The notes beneath the pieces were generated by a model that saw only the letters and a list, made by a program, of their open reading frames with translations, did not search any database and was not told the DNA's origin. Both the position numbers and the translations under genes were made by a program. From NCBI RefSeq assembly GCF_000720765.1, contig NZ_JODC01000051.1, positions 1 through 12,255 of the forward strand: a DNA stretch of 12,255 bases. Direction: 5' to 3'. This stretch comes from Streptomyces sp. NRRL S-646. GTDB taxonomy: Bacteria > Actinomycetota > Actinomycetes > Streptomycetales > Streptomycetaceae. Shown piece after piece: positions 1 to 6,997 of this stretch; the first letter of the stretch is position 1, and each line of letters begins with the position of its first letter.

Positions 1-96
1 CGCCTCCTGCACATCTCCCTCGACGGCCTCAGCAGCCGCAACACCGAACCCCTGCCCGAACCCGCAACCCACCCGGACACACCCAGCAACGACTGA
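1..96 (+). CDS. C-terminal end of an unrecognised protein (partial)
   Basis: The first reading frame is open from the window edge to a TGA at 94-96 and gives 31 residues. They begin RLLHISLDGLSS and end in a Pro/Thr/Asn-rich, probably disordered tail (PEPATHPDTPSND). The 5' part lies outside the window, so no domain can be named. The stop overlaps a possible CTG start of the next small frame (CTGA at 93-96), which would fit a translationally coupled pair. High GC at third positions (ctc, ctg, gac, ggc) supports real coding. Function unknown. Confidence 0.5.
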   Translation, partial: RLLHISLDGLSSRNTEPLPEPATHPDTPSND

Positions 97-314
97 CCGA
101 GGATCCAGCTCTTCTCGCCTGCCGCGCCTGGGCAACGGATCGAGCACATGGGGTACAGCCCGCCGATGCACCAGCCGAAGCCTTCACTGAAGCGCGGTCA
201 CAACCACCTGAAGCGCTCAGCCATACGCGTCTTCGGGCGATCACCGAAACAGCTTGCATCTTGCGACCGTTTGACGCGCCCGAAATGGCCGTCCGCATCC
301 GGCACTTCGACTGA
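93..314 (+). CDS. Possible small hypothetical protein with CTG start
   Basis: An open frame of 73 codons runs from CTG at 93 (start LTEDPALLACRAWATD) to TGA at 312-314, overlapping the previous stop by CTGA. The product would be soluble, Ala/Arg-rich and without membrane segments, ending in AVRIRHFD. It reads like a real small actinobacterial protein. However, third-position GC is only about half, lower than in the neighbouring genes, no Shine-Dalgarno sequence is obvious, and CTG is a rare start. The usual ATGA or GTGA coupling signal may have mutated to CTGA, or translation may depend on re-initiation after the upstream gene. It could also be a decaying gene. I do not recognise the family. 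Confidence 0.35.
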   Translation: MTEDPALLACRAWATDRAHGVQPADAPAEAFTEARSQPPEALSHTRLRAITETACILRPFDAPEMAVRIRHFD

Positions 315-363
315 GGCAGTGACCGGCGCGAAGCGCATCGAACGCCGTGCGGTCATGCGGCAC

Positions 364-579
364 TCAGTGCTGCCACACGTCCGCGCCGCCGCCCCGCCAC
401 TCGACCAGCCCGGATTCCCGCACCCACGCCTCGTCTGCGTCCTCCAGACCCGCGAGGCGCAGGAACTCGACGATGTCCAGCAGCCCGTACGCCATCCCGC
501 GGAAATGGTCGCCCACACGAACCCGCCGGCCGCCATCCTCGGCGGGCGGGTAGATCACGATGGGCTGTGCGTCGGCCAT
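364..579 (-). CDS. Small conserved-type hypothetical protein (71 aa)
   Basis: ATG at 577-579 gives a 71-residue protein that starts MADAQPIVIYPP and ends VEWRGGGADVWQH. It resembles a family of small Streptomyces proteins with a PIVIYPP...GGRRVRVGD opening, a central amphipathic helix (AYGLLDIVEFLRLAGLED) and a terminal WRGGG-VW motif. This is recognition from memory, not a search. No signal peptide or membrane helix is visible, so it should be cytoplasmic. The frame stays open upstream to about 774, but the added residues are low-complexity and Arg/Pro/Thr-rich, so the internal ATG is preferred. Shine-Dalgarno pairing upstream is weak. Function is not known; the two-sheet-plus-helix look suggests a small alpha/beta fold. 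Confidence 0.6.
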   Translation of the reverse strand: MADAQPIVIYPPAEDGGRRVRVGDHFRGMAYGLLDIVEFLRLAGLEDADEAWVRESGLVEWRGGGADVWQH

Positions 580-982
580 AGCACCAGGGTGCGCTGTGTG
601 ACGGCCGCGCGCATGCGGGGCGGTGGTGGCGCTTGTTCCGCTTGGTCCCGTTCGGGGTGCCGTTGGTCTGCCCGGTGGCAGGAGGGGCAGCTGCCGCCTC
701 GTGAGCACTCGCCTGTCTGCCGACCAAGGACGCCCAGTACCGGCAGGTGGCCGAGTCGCCGACTGTACGCGCACCAGCCCCGCGGGCGCGGCTTTCGCGG
801 ATCACCGCACCAGGAAACACCCTCCGCGTAGACCGTGCAGGTAATTCCCGCCGACTCACCTCAGCTCAAGAAACCGTAGAACTTCTGAATTCCCATACAT
901 AACACCCCGTCAGAAACAGCGAATACGTTCGGGGCGTCCTTTTCCGCAGGCGCGCAACGCGCCCGACCCTCAAAGGATCCCC
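580..982. other. Non-coding stretch upstream of the cutinase gene
   Basis: No convincing gene is seen in these 403 bases. Several frames are open by chance on both strands but lack a start with a ribosome site. One plus-strand frame around 710-790 (reading KDAQYRQVAES) looks coding-like but opens just after a stop and has no start. The A/T-richer part from about 860 to 945 contains alternating GAA/TTC triplets (GAACTTCTGAATTC, 879-892) and TACATAAC, and probably holds the cutinase promoter. I cannot assign firm -35 and -10 boxes. Confidence 0.4.
949..963 (+). promoter_or_regulatory. Small GC hairpin in the cutinase leader
   Basis: GGCGCG-CAA-CGCGCC forms a perfect six-base-pair stem with a three-base loop. 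It sits just upstream of the cutinase ribosome site AAAGGA (972-977) and 19 bases before the ATG. It could stabilise the leader mRNA, or be chance in GC-rich DNA. Confidence 0.3.
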
Positions 983-1627
983 ATGCGTATTCGCTTGTGC
1001 CTCGCCGCGCTCTCGCTGGTCGGCGGGACGGCCGGACTGGCCGCCGTCTCGGCGTCTACGGCATCGGTCGCCACCTGCTCGGACATCGACGTCGTCGCGG
1101 CTCGCGGCACCTTCGAGCTGGGCACGCTGGGCGCGATAGTCGGCGACCCGGTGTATTCCGCCCTGCAGAAGAAACCGACGGGCAAGAACCTCACCAGCTA
1201 CAAGGTGAATTACCCCGCGGACCTTTCCCTCACCTCGGCCGCGCAGGGCAATGCCGACCTGGTGAATCACGTGAACAGCCAGGCGGCGGCCTGCCCGAAT
1301 CAGCGTTTCGTTCTCGTCGGTTATTCGCAGGGCGCGAACGTCGTCGACAACTCCATCGGAATCAGCAGCGACGGCGCGGTGGTCGGCAGCCCCATCGTGG
1401 CCACCATCCCCGCCGCACTCGAACCGAGGGTCGCGGCGGTGCTGCTGTTCGGCAACCCGATCCGGGCCCTGGGCAGGAGCGTCACCGGCACCTACCAGAG
1501 CCGCACCATCGACTTCTGCGCCAAGGGCGACCCCATCTGCGAGAACGGCGGTACCGACGTCCTCGCGCACCTCGGCTACACCTCCGACGCCGACGCGACG
1601 GCGGCCTTCGCCGCGACCAAGGTCTGA
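983..1627 (+). CDS. Secreted cutinase-family serine esterase
   Basis: This 214-residue protein should hydrolyse ester bonds of cutin or other lipid/polyester esters outside the cell. Residues 1-30 form a Sec signal peptide (MRIRLCLAALSLVGGTAG...). The mature part shows the cutinase alpha/beta-hydrolase pattern: CSDIDVVAARGTFE near the start, the nucleophile motif GYSQGA with Ser115, Asp183 in the KGDPIC segment and His196 in LAHLGY. Four cysteines (32, 104, 179, 186) match the two usual disulfides. Length is normal for the family. The start is set by AAAGGA five bases before ATG. The gene stands alone and ends in a strong hairpin. Cutinase-fold proteins also include acetylxylan esterases and phospholipases, so the exact substrate is open; with arabinofuranosidases nearby, plant surface material is plausible. 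Confidence 0.93.
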   Translation: MRIRLCLAALSLVGGTAGLAAVSASTASVATCSDIDVVAARGTFELGTLGAIVGDPVYSALQKKPTGKNLTSYKVNYPADLSLTSAAQGNADLVNHVNSQAAACPNQRFVLVGYSQGANVVDNSIGISSDGAVVGSPIVATIPAALEPRVAAVLLFGNPIRALGRSVTGTYQSRTIDFCAKGDPICENGGTDVLAHLGYTSDADATAAFAATKV

Positions 1628-1646
1628 GCGGACGGACACGCAGGAC

Positions 1647-1674
1647 GGGCCCGGGAGGAGCTCCTCCTGGGCCC
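1647..1674 (+). terminator. Hairpin terminator after the cutinase gene
   Basis: GGGCCCGGGAGGAG is followed directly by CTCCTCCTGGGCCC. This makes a 14-pair stem with one G-U pair in RNA; in practice the inner bases form the loop. It begins 20 bases after the cutinase stop. No long T run follows, which is common in Streptomyces. It also lies close to the 3' end of the converging hydrolase remnant, so it may stop transcription from both sides. Confidence 0.8.
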
Positions 1675-1693
1675 GACTCTGTTGCAGGCAGGG

Positions 1694-2035
1694 CTACTTG
1701 GGCTGCCCGGCGAACTGCGCGAGGTGGCTGGAGACGATCTCGGGCCGCCCGTTGTTCTGCACAGGGGCCGCGGTGAGCACGTCAAGGTGCTGGTAGCCGT
1801 CGGCGACCACCGGATGGAGGCCGGCCGGGATGCGGCCCGCCAGCAGCCCGTCACCCGCGGGCACGGTCAGCGTCGGTTTGGCGGTGAGCCCCTCGGGGTG
1901 CACGACCAGCTGCTTCACCTGTGGGGAGGTGGCCAGTTCGAGGTCGGTGACCAGTTTGGTGGAGAGGTACTGCCGTAGGGCGGCGGGGACCGTGGGTTCG
2001 GGCAGTGCCCAAGTCTGCCTGATCCCGTGCTTCGG
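1694..2035 (-). pseudogene. 5'-truncated alpha/beta-hydrolase remnant
   Basis: The minus strand is open for 113 codons down to TAG at 1694-1696. The translation resembles the C-terminal part of a secreted alpha/beta hydrolase: VVHPEGLTAKPTLTVPAGDG, HPVVADGYQHLDVLTAA (the His is a candidate catalytic His) and QNNGRPEIVSSHLAQFAG. The nucleophile elbow and everything N-terminal are absent. The frame is cut at its upstream end by the stop codon of the nuclease gene (2036-2038), with which it is in frame. A GTG at 1918 could give 74 residues but has no obvious ribosome site. The best reading is a truncated gene left after a rearrangement; the family call is from motif memory and is moderate. Confidence 0.45.
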
Positions 2036-2881
2036 CTACCGCGGCGCGGTCGGATCCAGGTCCGCGTGCAGCAGGTGGTGGTCCGAGTACCGGCTCGGAT
2101 GCACACCGTGCCCGACAGGGACGATGCTGCGCAGGAAGACGTAGTCGAATTTGCTCTGCCAGTCGGTGGTCGGCTTGCAGGTGCCGGTGGACGACGGCCG
2201 GCACTGGGGGTCTGCATCCGCGGCCAGGGCCCACATAGGGGTGAGTTCGGAGGCGTCCGGCACGGCGTTGAAGTCGCCGAGAACGATCGCGCGGTCGTGC
2301 CGGGCGACGGCCGCGGCGAGTACGCGGACCTGGTCCGCTCGGACCGTCTCTTGGCGCCGCTGGGCGAGGTGTGTGTCGAAGACCCGGACGGACCGGCCGC
2401 CCACCGTGGTGGTGACCGCCAGGTACCCACGGTCTTCGGATCCACCGTCGGGGTATTCCACCTTGACGGGGTCTGTCATCGGCGCCGCGGAGAGGATCGC
2501 CTGACCGAAGCCGCCCGGACTCCACGGCAGTCCCCCGCAGCGTCCCCAACTCCGAAGAACCGCCCCGTACTCGACGTGGTAGACCAGCCCGTAGAGGCTC
2601 TCCAGATAGTCCCGGATCCTCTCGACGTCACGCACGCACGCTTCTTGCAGGCCGACGACCTGAGGCGCATATGTGGCGATCTCCGCTGCCCGGTCGGCGT
2701 TGCCTGCCTTGCAGGGGTTGCACATGTTCCACGTCATGACGCGGTTGGGAACGACATCCCTGACGGCATCGGCGGGGAGCGCTCTGGCAAAGGGGGCACC
2801 GCTCGGTGCGCTGGGGCCGACGAGCACCATGCAGGCCAGGATCACGGCGCCCGCGAGCATCCGCGTGCTCCTTCCGAACAC
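2036..2881 (-). CDS. Secreted endonuclease/exonuclease/phosphatase-family hydrolase
   Basis: The product is a 281-residue extracellular metal-dependent phosphodiesterase of the DNase I / sphingomyelinase fold. With the GTG start at 2881 (GGGGAGG five bases upstream) the N-terminus is MFGRSTRMLAGAVILACMV..., a signal peptide with Arg residues followed by a hydrophobic core. Family motifs appear in order: MTWNMC (Asn52), GLQEAC (metal-binding Glu80), FDTHL (Asp169, His171), VLGDFN (Asp203, Asn205), FDYVF (Asp246) and YSDHH (Asp267, His268). Several cysteines suggest disulfides. ATG at 2860, with GGAAGGAG seven bases upstream, is an equally good ribosome site but gives a signal peptide lacking basic residues; ATG at 2908 is less likely. 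The substrate (DNA, phospholipid or other phosphodiester) cannot be told from sequence. It lies downstream of, and probably separately from, the GH51 gene. Confidence 0.88.
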   Translation of the reverse strand: MFGRSTRMLAGAVILACMVLVGPSAPSGAPFARALPADAVRDVVPNRVMTWNMCNPCKAGNADRAAEIATYAPQVVGLQEACVRDVERIRDYLESLYGLVYHVEYGAVLRSWGRCGGLPWSPGGFGQAILSAAPMTDPVKVEYPDGGSEDRGYLAVTTTVGGRSVRVFDTHLAQRRQETVRADQVRVLAAAVARHDRAIVLGDFNAVPDASELTPMWALAADADPQCRPSSTGTCKPTTDWQSKFDYVFLRSIVPVGHGVHPSRYSDHHLLHADLDPTAPR

Positions 2882-2947
2882 CGTCGCCTCCCCGGGGTTG
2901 GCCCACATGGCATTTACCGTCTCCCTGCACGAGGTTATGAGAACGGG

Positions 2948-2973
2948 CCGCCTGCACCATGCGGTGCAGGCGG
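2948..2973. repeat. 11-bp perfect inverted repeat upstream of the nuclease gene
   Basis: CCGCCTGCACC-ATGC-GGTGCAGGCGG has perfect 11-base arms around a four-base loop. It lies 67 bases upstream of the chosen nuclease start. It could be an operator, a leader hairpin, or a second terminator isolating the nuclease from GH51 transcription. Confidence 0.6.
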
Positions 2974-3039
2974 ATCTCGTTGCACTCGGCAAGTAGGCGT
3001 GCTGGAGGTCGGCCAACTGTGCGCGTGCCTGCGCCTGCA

Positions 3040-3072
3040 GCTGCCCGGCGCCCCACAGGGGTGCCGGGCAGC
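3040..3072 (-). terminator. Terminator of the GH51 arabinofuranosidase gene
   Basis: GCTGCCCGGCGCCCC-ACA-GGGGTGCCGGGCAGC forms a 15-pair stem (one G-T mismatch that is a wobble pair in RNA) with a three-base loop. It begins six bases past the GH51 stop on the minus strand. It separates the GH51 gene from the downstream nuclease gene, so they probably do not form an operon. Confidence 0.85.
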
Positions 3073-3078
3073 GGGCGA

Positions 3079-5697
3079 TCACGTCAGGACGAGCTCCAGC
3101 ACGGTGACCGAGAGCGGTGGCACGATGCTGGTGAAGGATGCTGCCGCGCCGGTGACGGTGCTTGTCCTGGGTACCAGTGCATCGGGGTCCGTCAGCGTGT
3201 TGGTGGCCGTGCGCGAGCTGCCGGTCAGGACCGTCGCGGTGGCCTGCCTCCTGACCCCCTTGGCCAGCCCCTTCAGCTCGACCGGCACCTTCTGCTTCTC
3301 CGTCCCTGAGTTGACGACCGCGAGGTAGAGACGGTTCCCGGAGCGGGTGGCCACGGTGGCGAGGCCGGGCAGCGCACGGGCGGTGGCCGGCAGCACGGTA
3401 TTGCCGAGCCTGCTCGTCAGCATGTGCTGAGCCCAGTAGCTGGGCGACACATAGCTGTTGAGGTTGTCGTAGGCGATCAGGTTGGTGGCCCACACGTTGT
3501 TCTTGACGTGCGAGAAGAGCGGCGCGTAGCACTCCATGAGGACCTGGTCCGAGTTGCGGATCAGCCCGGCCAGCCAAGCGGCGTCACCGAGTGCCGCGTT
3601 GAGGTCGGGTGTGGGGCGCCCCTCCTGCGCGGCCCATTCCCCGACGAACACCTTTGTCGAGTTGCGGTCCCGGTTGTCGTACTTGTGGGTGGAGGCCTGG
3701 GCGGCGGACGGCGCCAGATAGTAGTGCTCGTCGATCAGGTCCGGCGTGCGGCTCGTCACCGTCGTCGAGGCGATCAGCTTCAGGTGGGGGTACTTCGCCT
3801 TGATCGCGTCGTAGAAGGCCGCGAACCGCTCGTCGTAGGACCCGGAGGAGTCGAACCAGTCCTCGTTGCCGATCTCCACGTACTCCAGCGGGAACGGCTT
3901 CGGGTGACCGTCGGCCGCGCGCTTCGCGCCCCAGGTGCTGGTCACGGGGCCGGTGACGTACTCGATCTCGTCGAGGGCGTCCTGGATGTACGGCTTGAGG
4001 GCGTCGCCGGTGACGTGTTCGCCCTTGAGCGCGTAGCCCGCGAAGACGGCGAGGACCGGCTGGGCGTGCATGTCCTCGACCCATTCCAGGTATTCGAGGA
4101 GTCCGAGCCCGTCCGTGGACCAGTAGCCCCAGGCGTCGTCCATGTGGCCGGGGCGCTCCCAGACCGGGCCGATGGTGTTCTTCCAGTTGAACCGGGTCGC
4201 GATGGTGTTGCCCTCGAGGAAGTTTCCGCCGGGGAAGCGCAGGAACTTCGGCTTCAGGGCAATGAGTTTGTCCATCAGGTCGGTGCGCAGGCCGTTGGGG
4301 CGGTTGTTGTGGGTGGGCGGGAAGAGGGAGACGTGCTGGAGCCACAGGGTCTCGCCCGCGGCGGCGGGGTCGGCGGTGGTCACGGTCAGCCTCGCGTCGC
4401 CGGTCACCGGGGCGCCCGAACCGGTGCGCAGGGTCAGCTCGAAGGGGCGGTCGGGGAAGGCGGTGCCGATGTGGGGCACGCGGGCGGAGGCGTACACCGT
4501 CGTGCCGTCCGCCGACTCGATGGTCACCGTGAGCGGGCCGATCCGGCGCGACGCCTTGGCGAACAGGCGGGCGGTGTAGGTGGTTCCGGGGCGCACGGGT
4601 ATGCCCCAGAAGCCGTCGTTGGCGACACCGGCCCGGTTCCCGGCTCCGGTACCGCTCGGCAGTACGACCTTGAGGGAGCGGTTGAGCGCGGCGTTGAGCG
4701 GGTTGGTGGTGTCGAGTGCGAGGGTCGTTCCGCCGACGGCGGACCAGCGCACGGGCGAGGTGTCGCTGGCCATCATCGAGCGGTTCTGCACCAGTTCGGC
4801 GTAGATGCCGCCCTCGCCGGAGTGGTTGATGTCCTCGAACATCAGGCCGGGAAGGATGGGGGACACGGCGTGCGCGGGGGTGGCGACGTCCACGCTCAGC
4901 AGCGGAGTCGTGGTCTCCACAGGGACTCCGGCCAGTGCCGCGACCTGCTCGGAGGTGAGGACGGACGGGAACATCCACACGTCGTCGATCAGGCCGTGCC
5001 ACTGGTCGACGTGCCCACCGCCGTAGAGCGCACGGCCTATCGCGGTGTCGCCGCTGCCGGCCCAGCCTGCCGTGTAGGCGGTCTCCCCTTCCAGCACACC
5101 GTTGACGTAGAGACGGATGACGCCGGCGGTCGGATCGCTGACGCCGACCAGATGGGTCCAGGTGCTGGTGGTGGGTGCCGAAGCGGCGGCCGCCACCGCG
5201 GCGGCCTGGGTGGCGTCGGAGTCGAGCCGGGCGAAGGCGAAGGTGCCGGTGTCGTCGCGCAGGCCCAGGTAGAAGGCGCTGACGACCTTGCCGTCGATGC
5301 TGACAGCGGTCTGGTAGCCGCCGAGTTGAGCGAGGTTGACCCAGGCGCCCACCGAGAACGCCTTGGAGGTGTCGAGGGCCGGCCCGGACGCGGTGGCGTT
5401 GCCGCCTGCCGTGAGGCCCAGGCTGTGGGCGCCGACCTTGCCGGTGTCCCAGCCGGCCGCCCCCTGGAGCGTCGCGGTACGGCCGTTGCCGGAGGAGTCT
5501 GCGGAGGAGGTGCCGGAGCCTTCGTCGAAGGTCCAGCGGGCGGCCGCGGCGGGGAGGTCCGCGGCAGTGGCGCTTGTGGTCGCGCCGGTGAGTTCGACGG
5601 CTCCGGCGGGGGCGGTGGCGGCGAACGTCCCGGCCAGGGAGGCTGCGCCCAGGACGGTGAGGACGGTTCTCCGGGGCACTCCGGGTTCTGAAGGCAT
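3079..5697 (-). CDS. Secreted GH51 alpha-L-arabinofuranosidase with LamG domain
   Basis: The enzyme releases terminal arabinose from arabinan or arabinoxylan outside the cell. The 872 residues begin with a twin-arginine-like signal (PRRTVLTVLG, hydrophobic AASLAGTFAA, then AGA). A LamG/concanavalin-like domain spans about 50-258 (ARWTFDEGSGTSS...DDVWMFPSVLT). The GH51 part opens at about 268 (LPGLMFEDINHSGEGGIYAE), is interrupted at about 300-460 by a beta-sandwich resembling CBM4/9, and continues with FLRFPGGNFLEGN. The acid/base is Glu612 in EIGNEDW and the nucleophile Glu687 in FVGEWAA. A beta-rich C-terminal domain ends in SVTVLELVLT. The start at 5697 is chosen because AGAGGA lies nine bases upstream; the ATG at 5706 touches it directly. 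Intracellular GH51 enzymes are near 500 residues, so this is the long secreted type. It has its own promoter and terminator. Confidence 0.92.
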   Translation of the reverse strand: MPSEPGVPRRTVLTVLGAASLAGTFAATAPAGAVELTGATTSATAADLPAAAARWTFDEGSGTSSADSSGNGRTATLQGAAGWDTGKVGAHSLGLTAGGNATASGPALDTSKAFSVGAWVNLAQLGGYQTAVSIDGKVVSAFYLGLRDDTGTFAFARLDSDATQAAAVAAAASAPTTSTWTHLVGVSDPTAGVIRLYVNGVLEGETAYTAGWAGSGDTAIGRALYGGGHVDQWHGLIDDVWMFPSVLTSEQVAALAGVPVETTTPLLSVDVATPAHAVSPILPGLMFEDINHSGEGGIYAELVQNRSMMASDTSPVRWSAVGGTTLALDTTNPLNAALNRSLKVVLPSGTGAGNRAGVANDGFWGIPVRPGTTYTARLFAKASRRIGPLTVTIESADGTTVYASARVPHIGTAFPDRPFELTLRTGSGAPVTGDARLTVTTADPAAAGETLWLQHVSLFPPTHNNRPNGLRTDLMDKLIALKPKFLRFPGGNFLEGNTIATRFNWKNTIGPVWERPGHMDDAWGYWSTDGLGLLEYLEWVEDMHAQPVLAVFAGYALKGEHVTGDALKPYIQDALDEIEYVTGPVTSTWGAKRAADGHPKPFPLEYVEIGNEDWFDSSGSYDERFAAFYDAIKAKYPHLKLIASTTVTSRTPDLIDEHYYLAPSAAQASTHKYDNRDRNSTKVFVGEWAAQEGRPTPDLNAALGDAAWLAGLIRNSDQVLMECYAPLFSHVKNNVWATNLIAYDNLNSYVSPSYWAQHMLTSRLGNTVLPATARALPGLATVATRSGNRLYLAVVNSGTEKQKVPVELKGLAKGVRRQATATVLTGSSRTATNTLTDPDALVPRTSTVTGAAASFTSIVPPLSVTVLELVLT

Positions 5698-5706
5698 GCG
5701 GCTCAT

Positions 5707-5712
5707 TCCTCT
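5707..5712 (-). promoter_or_regulatory. Ribosome site that decides the GH51 start
   Basis: AGAGGA on the minus strand is nine bases before ATG 5697 but has no spacing to ATG 5706. The downstream ATG, giving MPSEPGVPRRTV, is therefore the likelier start. Confidence 0.6.
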
Positions 5713-5776
5713 GTGACGGACCGTTGCGTTGCGTACCGGCCGGAGTCGGGCAGCCTGCCTAAGCCGTCAGCCGACA

Positions 5777-5794
5777 TTGTTCGATATCTCGTAC
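5777..5794. promoter_or_regulatory. Candidate operator downstream of the GH51 promoter
   Basis: TTGTTCGATATCTCGTAC lies about 20-37 bases past the predicted transcription start of the GH51 gene. Its TTGTTCG-N6-CG core matches the inverted repeat TTGTTCG-N6-CGAAC in the GH62 leader, at nearly the same offset from that promoter. The right arm is imperfect (CGTAC rather than CGAAC). A second imperfect inverted repeat, CTCGTAC...GTACTTCGAG (5788-5811), overlaps it. Repressor binding is inference. Confidence 0.4.
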
Positions 5795-5820
5795 TACGGT
5801 CGGTACTTCGAGCAGCAGGG

Positions 5821-5848
5821 ATCTTAAGGTGTTGGTGAGGTCCGTCAA
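5821..5848 (-). promoter_or_regulatory. Promoter of the GH51 gene (TTGACG-N16-TAAGAT)
   Basis: On the minus strand TTGACG (5843-5848) and TAAGAT (5821-5826) are separated by 16 bases, close to the vegetative sigma-70-type consensus. Transcription would begin near 5814 and leave a leader of about 117 bases before ATG 5697. The arrangement closely parallels the GH62 promoter at 11075-11102. Confidence 0.65.
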
Positions 5849-6310
5849 CACCCCTCGTACAGCAATGGTCTGCCCCGGGTTGGACGGAGTCGGGCCACTG
5901 GAGGGTTGACCGCTCGGCAGCTGATCGACACCGGACAGGTTCCCGACCCCCCACCCCCAAGCAGGCCGAACTGGCCACGGCCCGCAAGCGGATCACCGAG
6001 CCCGCCCGATGGCTCGCAAGGGTCGTTCCGCGCAGCGGGCCCGCCGGGTGCTGCACGTGGCAGGGTCCGGCTACTACGCCTGGCGCAACCGCGCGCGACC
6101 GCGTCGAGCATGCCCTTGCGGTCCTCTTCGGTGAGCGAGTCCGCGTAGCCCTTCTGATAGGAGCGGCCGATGTTGTACGTACGGCTGACCCGAGCAGGTG
6201 ACCCCGGTCGGACACGTGCGCCGACGCCTACACGCCCGCCACCTGCAGACGACCAACTGACGGATCCTTGGCTGGATCAGGCCCATCCCCAACCTGCAGA
6301 GACCGGCCTC
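5849..6310. other. Decayed region between the GH51 gene and the GntR gene
   Basis: No intact gene is seen. It contains an IS3-type transposase fragment on the plus strand (about 5962-6095) and, on the minus strand at about 6100-6189, a short coding-like piece (reading YNIGRSYQKGYADSLTEEDR) that I cannot place. The rest gives only low-complexity chance frames. It looks like a rearrangement scar separating the glycosidase locus from the aspartate locus. Confidence 0.5.
5962..6095 (+). pseudogene. IS3-family transposase remnant, frameshifted
   Basis: Two short pieces in different frames resemble IS3-family proteins. The first, QAELATARKRITE at 5962-6000, looks like the leucine-zipper end of OrfA. 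The second, from about 6009, reads ARRVLHVAGSGYYAWRNRARP and matches the early OrfB motif (L-V-SGYYAWR). The frame ends at a TGA after about 40 codons, and no DDE catalytic core, terminal inverted repeats or target duplication are seen. This is a short dead relic. Confidence 0.5.
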
Positions 6311-6997
6311 CTAACCTGCGACCGTCTCGGTGAACTGATTGGTGTCGAAGAGCTCGTTGATGTGTCCGCCGAGTTCGGACCAGTGCTGTCCGGAGAGTTC
6401 GGCGGCGGCACGGGCATCGCCGGTGGCGCAGATCTCCACGAGCCGGTCGTGGTGTTCGATGGTGTTGCGTCCGCCGAGCAACGTGGAGAACTTGCGGTAC
6501 AGAATGCGGTGGATCTGCGGGTGCAGTTGCTCGACGATCCGGCTCAGTACGGGATTGTCGGCCGCCCCGATAGGTACCGCGTGGAAGCGGTCGTCGGCCG
6601 CGAGCGCGGCGGCGGTGTCGTTGGCGGCGACGGCCCGTTCGAAGTCCCGGTTGGCCTCGCGCATGGCGTACAGGTCCTGCTCCGTCATGACCGGCACGGC
6701 CGTCTCGACGGCGAGCTGGTCGAGGGAGCGCAGGACCGCGAGGGTCTTTTCGACGTCACGGCGGTTGAGCGTGGTGATGCGCGTGTAGACGCCGGGCTTG
6801 GCCTCGACCAGGCCGATGTCGGCGAGCCGGGCGAGCGCCTCGCGCACGGGGGTGCGGCTGAGTCCGAGACGCTCGGCGAGCTCACCGTCCTTGACCTTTT
6901 CTCCGGGGCCGAGTTCGCCGCGCACGATGGAGTCGCGCAGGCGATGGAAGACCTCGTCGCTGAGCAGGCGGCGGGAAACGGGGCTGTCGAGTGACAT
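6311..6997 (-). CDS. GntR-family transcriptional regulator, FCD subfamily
   Basis: This 228-residue DNA-binding regulator probably controls the adjacent aspartate genes. Residues about 10-75 form the winged helix-turn-helix (LLSDEVFHRLRDSIVRGELGPGEKV...LAERLGLSRTPVREAL). Residues about 80-220 are the all-helical FCD ligand domain, with candidate metal or carboxylate ligands Asp135/Asp136, His139, His182/His183 and His205. FCD proteins typically sense organic acids. The gene follows the racemase gene by 20 bases on the same strand. No good Shine-Dalgarno sequence precedes the ATG, which lies inside ACGCAATATG, a sequence shared with the symporter/aspartase intergenic region. This suggests autoregulation, and perhaps a leaderless transcript. 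Activator versus repressor cannot be told. Confidence 0.93.
   Translation of the reverse strand: MSLDSPVSRRLLSDEVFHRLRDSIVRGELGPGEKVKDGELAERLGLSRTPVREALARLADIGLVEAKPGVYTRITTLNRRDVEKTLAVLRSLDQLAVETAVPVMTEQDLYAMREANRDFERAVAANDTAAALAADDRFHAVPIGAADNPVLSRIVEQLHPQIHRILYRKFSTLLGGRNTIEHHDRLVEICATGDARAAAELSGQHWSELGGHINELFDTNQFTETVAG

Noticed and set aside
866..1639. Minus-strand open frame opposite the cutinase
   Set aside because: It is Asp/Arg/Gly-rich without motifs, and the plus strand carries a complete cutinase with all catalytic residues.
2027..3328. Plus-strand open frame across the nuclease and the end of the GH51 gene
   Set aside because: It crosses a strong terminator and two real genes on the other strand, and has no family motif.
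3424..5691. Very long open frame on the plus strand opposite the GH51 gene
   Set aside because: Composition is Gly/Val/Arg-rich with no recognisable domain. It is the mirror of a strongly supported GH51 gene in GC-rich DNA.
5962..6095. Active insertion sequence
   Set aside because: No DDE core, terminal inverted repeats or target duplication; the two matching pieces are in different frames.
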